A DNA stretch of 8,946 nucleotides from Euryarchaeota archaeon UBA250. Its GTDB lineage: Archaea > Thermoplasmatota > Poseidoniia > Poseidoniales > Thalassarchaeaceae. The notes beneath the pieces are model-generated. The model had not been told where the DNA came from and did not search any database. It saw only the letters and a program-made list of their open reading frames with translations. This document shows, piece by piece, positions 7,107 through 8,946 of the stretch. Numbering within the stretch: the stretch's first letter is position 1; each line of letters begins with the position of its first letter. The stretch covers positions 1 through 8,946 of the forward strand of contig DATW01000071.1 in the NCBI GenBank assembly GCA_002504845.1, read 5' to 3'. The position numbers and the translations under genes are program-made.

Positions 7107-7655
7107 ATGTACACCCTAATCACCAAGGAGGATACCATTCGTATCCCTGCAGAGTATATCCGTCGAGGACGGAAGCTAGAGGAACACATCGATGAGCTCG
7201 CTCACCAAGCATTTGAGGGACAATTCGATGAAGATGAGAACTATGTATTGCTAACCTTTGACCATGAGACTCTCGGCCGTGGAAAGATTATCCACGGAGA
7301 TGGTGCAATCTACCAGAGAGTGAGGTTTCGAGCTCTTCTGTTCACGATGGAGACAAACGAGATAGTGGATGGAGCAGTTTCAGAGATATCTGAATACGGG
7401 GCATTCGTCAGGATAGGGCCCATAGAAGCACTGCTTCACAAGTCGCAGATTCTGGATGAGCCGATTAATGTCAATCCGGCTGAAAGGAGAATAGAGGGAG
7501 CTAAATCTGGCAAACTCATAGAAGTTGGAACGAATGTAAGGTCGAGAATTGTGTCGAAGGCGATCAATCAGAACGACCCCCGTTCGAGCAAAATAGGGCT
7601 CAACTGCAAGATGGCCGGACTGGGGGCACATCAGTGGATCGAGGGGGATGAGTGA
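7107..7655 (+). CDS. rpo7: DNA-directed RNA polymerase subunit Rpo7 (RpoE1, E')
   Basis: Rpo7 pairs with Rpo4 to form the stalk of archaeal RNA polymerase, which binds emerging RNA and helps open-complex formation and termination. At 182 residues it has the usual length. Residues 1-78 are the N-terminal tip domain: MYTLITKEDTIRIPAEYI at the start and GKIIHGDGAIYQRVRF at about 59-74, both characteristic. Residues 82-151 are an S1/OB RNA-binding domain with IVDGAVSEISEYGAFVRIGP (86-105) and LLHKSQI. The C-terminal SKIGLNCKMAGLGAHQWI (161-178) is the conserved closing segment. The ATG at 7107 aligns with the family start. No strong ribosome-binding site is visible (only ACGTGGA), in contrast with the clear sites in the genes behind it, so initiation may be controlled through the leader. 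First gene of a tight four-gene operon. Identification is firm. Confidence 0.95.
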   Translation: MYTLITKEDTIRIPAEYIRRGRKLEEHIDELAHQAFEGQFDEDENYVLLTFDHETLGRGKIIHGDGAIYQRVRFRALLFTMETNEIVDGAVSEISEYGAFVRIGPIEALLHKSQILDEPINVNPAERRIEGAKSGKLIEVGTNVRSRIVSKAINQNDPRSSKIGLNCKMAGLGAHQWIEGDE

Positions 7656-7657
7656 AC

Positions 7658-7876
7658 ATGCCAAAGCAACCATTCGCCTGCGGCGAGTGCAATCGCATTC
7701 TACCGGACCCTGAGAAAAAGAACGATCCAGTCCAATGTATGTCTTGTCCAAATGCTCCCGTTACCACTGATTGGCAAGGATATGTCATCATACTCGACCC
7801 ATCCCGGTCTGAAGTCGCACGACGACTCAATGTTACTACTTCCGGGGCTTATGCCCTGAAAGTCAATATTCGCTGA
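7658..7876 (+). CDS. spt4: Transcription elongation factor Spt4 (RpoE2, E'')
   Basis: Spt4 is the small zinc-binding partner of Spt5; together they bridge the polymerase clamp and raise processivity. At 72 residues it is somewhat longer than the shortest archaeal forms. Four cysteines in two CxxC pairs, C8/C11 and C27/C30, form the zinc ribbon, with a 15-residue connector that is Lys/Asp rich. DWQGYVIILDPSRSEVARRL (about residues 37-56) and the C-terminal YALKVNIR are the family's dimerisation and closing motifs. Two starts are possible: ATG 7658, two nt after the rpo7 stop, with GAGGGGG at 7641-7647 about ten bases upstream; or GTG 7652, overlapping that stop as GTGA and adding two residues. 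I prefer ATG because spacing to the G-rich site is normal. Spt5 is not in the window. Confidence 0.93.
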   Translation: MPKQPFACGECNRILPDPEKKNDPVQCMSCPNAPVTTDWQGYVIILDPSRSEVARRLNVTTSGAYALKVNIR

Positions 7877-7879
7877 GGT
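7875..7879 (+). promoter_or_regulatory. Ribosome-binding site of rps24e
   Basis: GAGGT lies 6 nt before the ATG at 7886 and overlaps the last two bases of the spt4 stop codon. It fits the archaeal GGAGGTGAT consensus and points to coupled translation. Confidence 0.7.
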
Positions 7880-7885
7880 ATTTGT

Positions 7886-8200
7886 ATGGAAATCATTGAT
7901 AGGAAAGACAACCCTTTGCTTAATCGGGTTGAGATGAGATTTGTTTGGAATCATGAAGGGAAAGCAACCCCGACCAGAAGAGAGATGGTGGAAGCGGCTG
8001 CAAAATCTGAGCCAAATGCAAAGAAGGAACTCACATACATCAAGGATGTTAGAACCGTTTTCGGAAAAGGCCGTACGGAGGGCATCGCACTAATTTACTC
8101 GAGTGCCGAGTCTGCATCCATGGAACCTAGCTACGTAAGTGCGAGGCACAAGGATCTTTTCGAAGAATCGCCATCTGAGTCTAAGGAATCAACGGAGTAG
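7886..8200 (+). CDS. rps24e: 30S ribosomal protein S24e
   Basis: Component of the archaeal small ribosomal subunit shared with eukaryotes (eS24), located on the body of the 30S. The 104 residues begin with the hallmark MEIIDRKDNPLLNRVEMRF (1-19), followed by HEGKATPTRREMVEAAAK (23-40) and VFGKGRTEGIALIYSS (58-73), which contains the conserved FGxGxxxGxAxIY. The last 15 or so residues (EESPSESKESTE) are an acidic, Ser-rich tail that looks disordered and is a lineage-style extension. It starts 9 nt after spt4. In many euryarchaea a gene for the DUF359 dephospho-CoA kinase sits between spt4 and rps24e; it is absent here. Confidence 0.94.
   Translation: MEIIDRKDNPLLNRVEMRFVWNHEGKATPTRREMVEAAAKSEPNAKKELTYIKDVRTVFGKGRTEGIALIYSSAESASMEPSYVSARHKDLFEESPSESKESTE
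8194..8197 (+). promoter_or_regulatory. Ribosome-binding site of rps27ae
   Basis: GGAG, within GGAGTAGAT, ends 8 nt before the ATG at 8206. It runs into the TAG stop of rps24e, repeating the stop-overlapping layout seen before rps24e. Confidence 0.65.
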
Positions 8201-8205
8201 ATATC

Positions 8206-8391
8206 ATGTCGGATGGAAAACCAAACCCAAATTCAAGGCACAGCAAGTACTCCATTGAGGGGGAGAAGTTAGTTAGGAAAGCGCCCTTTTGTCCACAACC
8301 TTCGTGCGGCGAGGGTATTTTTCTAGCACGTCATGCAGACAGATGGTCTTGTGGAAAGTGTGGCTACACCACCTCTGATTCAGAGGAATAA
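8206..8391 (+). CDS. rps27ae: 30S ribosomal protein S27ae (zinc ribbon)
   Basis: Small zinc-ribbon protein of the 30S subunit (eS31; in eukaryotes made as the ubiquitin fusion RPS27A). It has 61 residues. The zinc ligands are C29 and C34, then C49 and C52, in APFCPQPSCGEGIFLARHADRWSCGKCGYT (26-55). The first pair is C-x4-C rather than the C-x2-C I remember for most archaea, which is the spacing of the human protein (CPSDEC). FLA.H.DR and CGKCGYT are the conserved core. Residues 1-25 are a basic N-terminal extension and the end is acidic (SDSEE). It starts 5 nt after rps24e. Its last nine codons, stop included, overlap the 3' end of the convergent gene. In many archaea kae1/bud32 follows; here no plus-strand gene does. 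Confidence 0.94.
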   Translation: MSDGKPNPNSRHSKYSIEGEKLVRKAPFCPQPSCGEGIFLARHADRWSCGKCGYTTSDSEE

Positions 8392-8946
8392 CCCGCCCAT
8401 CGTTCGATAGCACCATCGTTGCATATGCATTTGTCGGCCCCTAGCATGCCAACGCCTATTTCGGACCTCATCCGGATTAACAAATGATCATTCTTGAATG
8501 AGCCATCGTGACGCCATCCTGTCCATTTCCACCCCTCGTCATCAGCATGAGCGCCAAGCACGGGACCAGGAATTTTTCTTATGTATTCGATAATTTTCTG
8601 ATCATTGTCCATTAGGACGAATTCCTTGCCGCGCGTCATGACCATTGTGCCCAATTCACTTGAGTACACAGCACGATTGACCGGATTCCGAAGATCGAGT
8701 AAACCCCTGTCTAATTCAATACCCTCTTCAGCAGATAGTAGAGTCCATTCCCCTCCCTCCGATATCACCAAAACTCCTGATTCAGTAATCAATATCGATG
8801 CAATACGATCTCGGATTTCAGGCCCAGAAGATAGAGTCCATGTCGGGTAATGAACTCTCCAAGATTCATTCACACTCGCCACATCATCGTGGATTTTGAG
8901 ATCCATCGAGTATATTCCCAGGCCAGTTAGAGCGAATATGAATCGA
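8364..8946 (-). CDS. Hypothetical protein, C-terminal 193 residues, beta-rich and possibly propeller-like; 5' end outside window
   Basis: I do not recognise this family. The frame is open to the right edge: codons before the internal ATG at 8906 read RFIFALTGLGIYS, so the ATG is probably not the start and the hydrophobic stretch may be part of an upstream core strand or membrane segment. The visible part alternates short hydrophobic strands with Gly/Asp turns: ILITESGVLVISEGGEWTLL, then AVYSSELGTMVMTRGKEFVLM about 42 residues later, then WKWTGWRHDG and LLIRMRSEIGVGMLG. Two or three such strand pairs of roughly 40 residues suggest a WD40- or PQQ-like propeller blade pattern, but no diagnostic motif confirms it. 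Two cysteines lie close together near the C-terminus (KCICNDG). It ends inside the convergent rps27ae, with 28 bp of overlap. Confidence 0.6.
   Translation of the reverse strand, partial: RFIFALTGLGIYSMDLKIHDDVASVNESWRVHYPTWTLSSGPEIRDRIASILITESGVLVISEGGEWTLLSAEEGIELDRGLLDLRNPVNRAVYSSELGTMVMTRGKEFVLMDNDQKIIEYIRKIPGPVLGAHADDEGWKWTGWRHDGSFKNDHLLIRMRSEIGVGMLGADKCICNDGAIERWAGYSSESEVV

Noticed and set aside
6845..7189. Minus-strand 114-codon open frame over the intergenic region and the rpo7 start
   Set aside because: It overlaps the start of rpo7 and of the giant gene, is Arg-rich and low-complexity as expected for a shadow frame, and has no family features.
7380..7954. Minus-strand open frames opposite rpo7 and spt4
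   Set aside because: Both opposite-strand genes are firmly identified, and these frames show no recognisable motif.
8573..8577. T5 run downstream of rps27ae as operon terminator
   Set aside because: It lies about 180 nt past the stop, inside the convergent gene, and a single T5 is weak evidence.
1..8946. CRISPR array, insertion sequence or integration site
   Set aside because: No regularly spaced repeats, transposase or recombinase coding, or terminal inverted repeats were seen on either strand.

Overview
The window is archaeal. The right half carries an archaeal/eukaryote-type information-processing cluster on the + strand: RNA polymerase subunit Rpo7 (RpoE1), the elongation factor Spt4 (RpoE2), and ribosomal proteins S24e and S27ae. 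The left half has a very large, acidic, Cys-poor secreted protein made of VCBS/FG-GAP and Ig-like domains. Intermediate GC, GTG starts, Shine-Dalgarno motifs resembling GGAGGTGAT, and this gene content best fit a marine planktonic euryarchaeon of the Marine Group II/III type (Poseidoniales or relatives, Thermoplasmatota). The phylum-level guess is inference from gene style, not from a marker alignment.

Layout. 1-537 (+) is the C-terminal part of SAICAR synthetase (PurC), cut by the left edge. It ends tail-to-tail with a two-gene minus-strand unit. That unit is the 1901-residue membrane-anchored surface protein (6876 to 1171), followed 10 nt later by a 208-residue cytosolic-looking protein of unknown function (1160 to 534). 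6877-7106 is a 230-nt divergent intergenic region. It holds TATA-like boxes, GC-rich dyads and, just before rpo7, a 74-nt block (7016-7089) that folds on paper into a cloverleaf-like four-way junction. The plus-strand operon rpo7-spt4-rps24e-rps27ae runs from 7107 to 8391 with gaps of 2, 9 and 5 nt and ribosome-binding sites laid over the preceding stop codons. The right edge holds the 3' part of a minus-strand gene of unknown function whose end overlaps the end of rps27ae by 28 bp.

How the genes work together. Rpo7 forms the stalk of RNA polymerase with Rpo4, Spt4 partners Spt5 in elongation, and S24e and S27ae are 30S proteins, so the right operon co-expresses transcription and translation parts. 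The large surface protein and its small downstream neighbour look like a co-translated pair; no function can be assigned from sequence alone. No tRNA or rRNA gene, CRISPR array, transposon or integration site was seen. The most unusual items are the possible structured leader of the rpo7 operon and the surface-protein/orphan pair.
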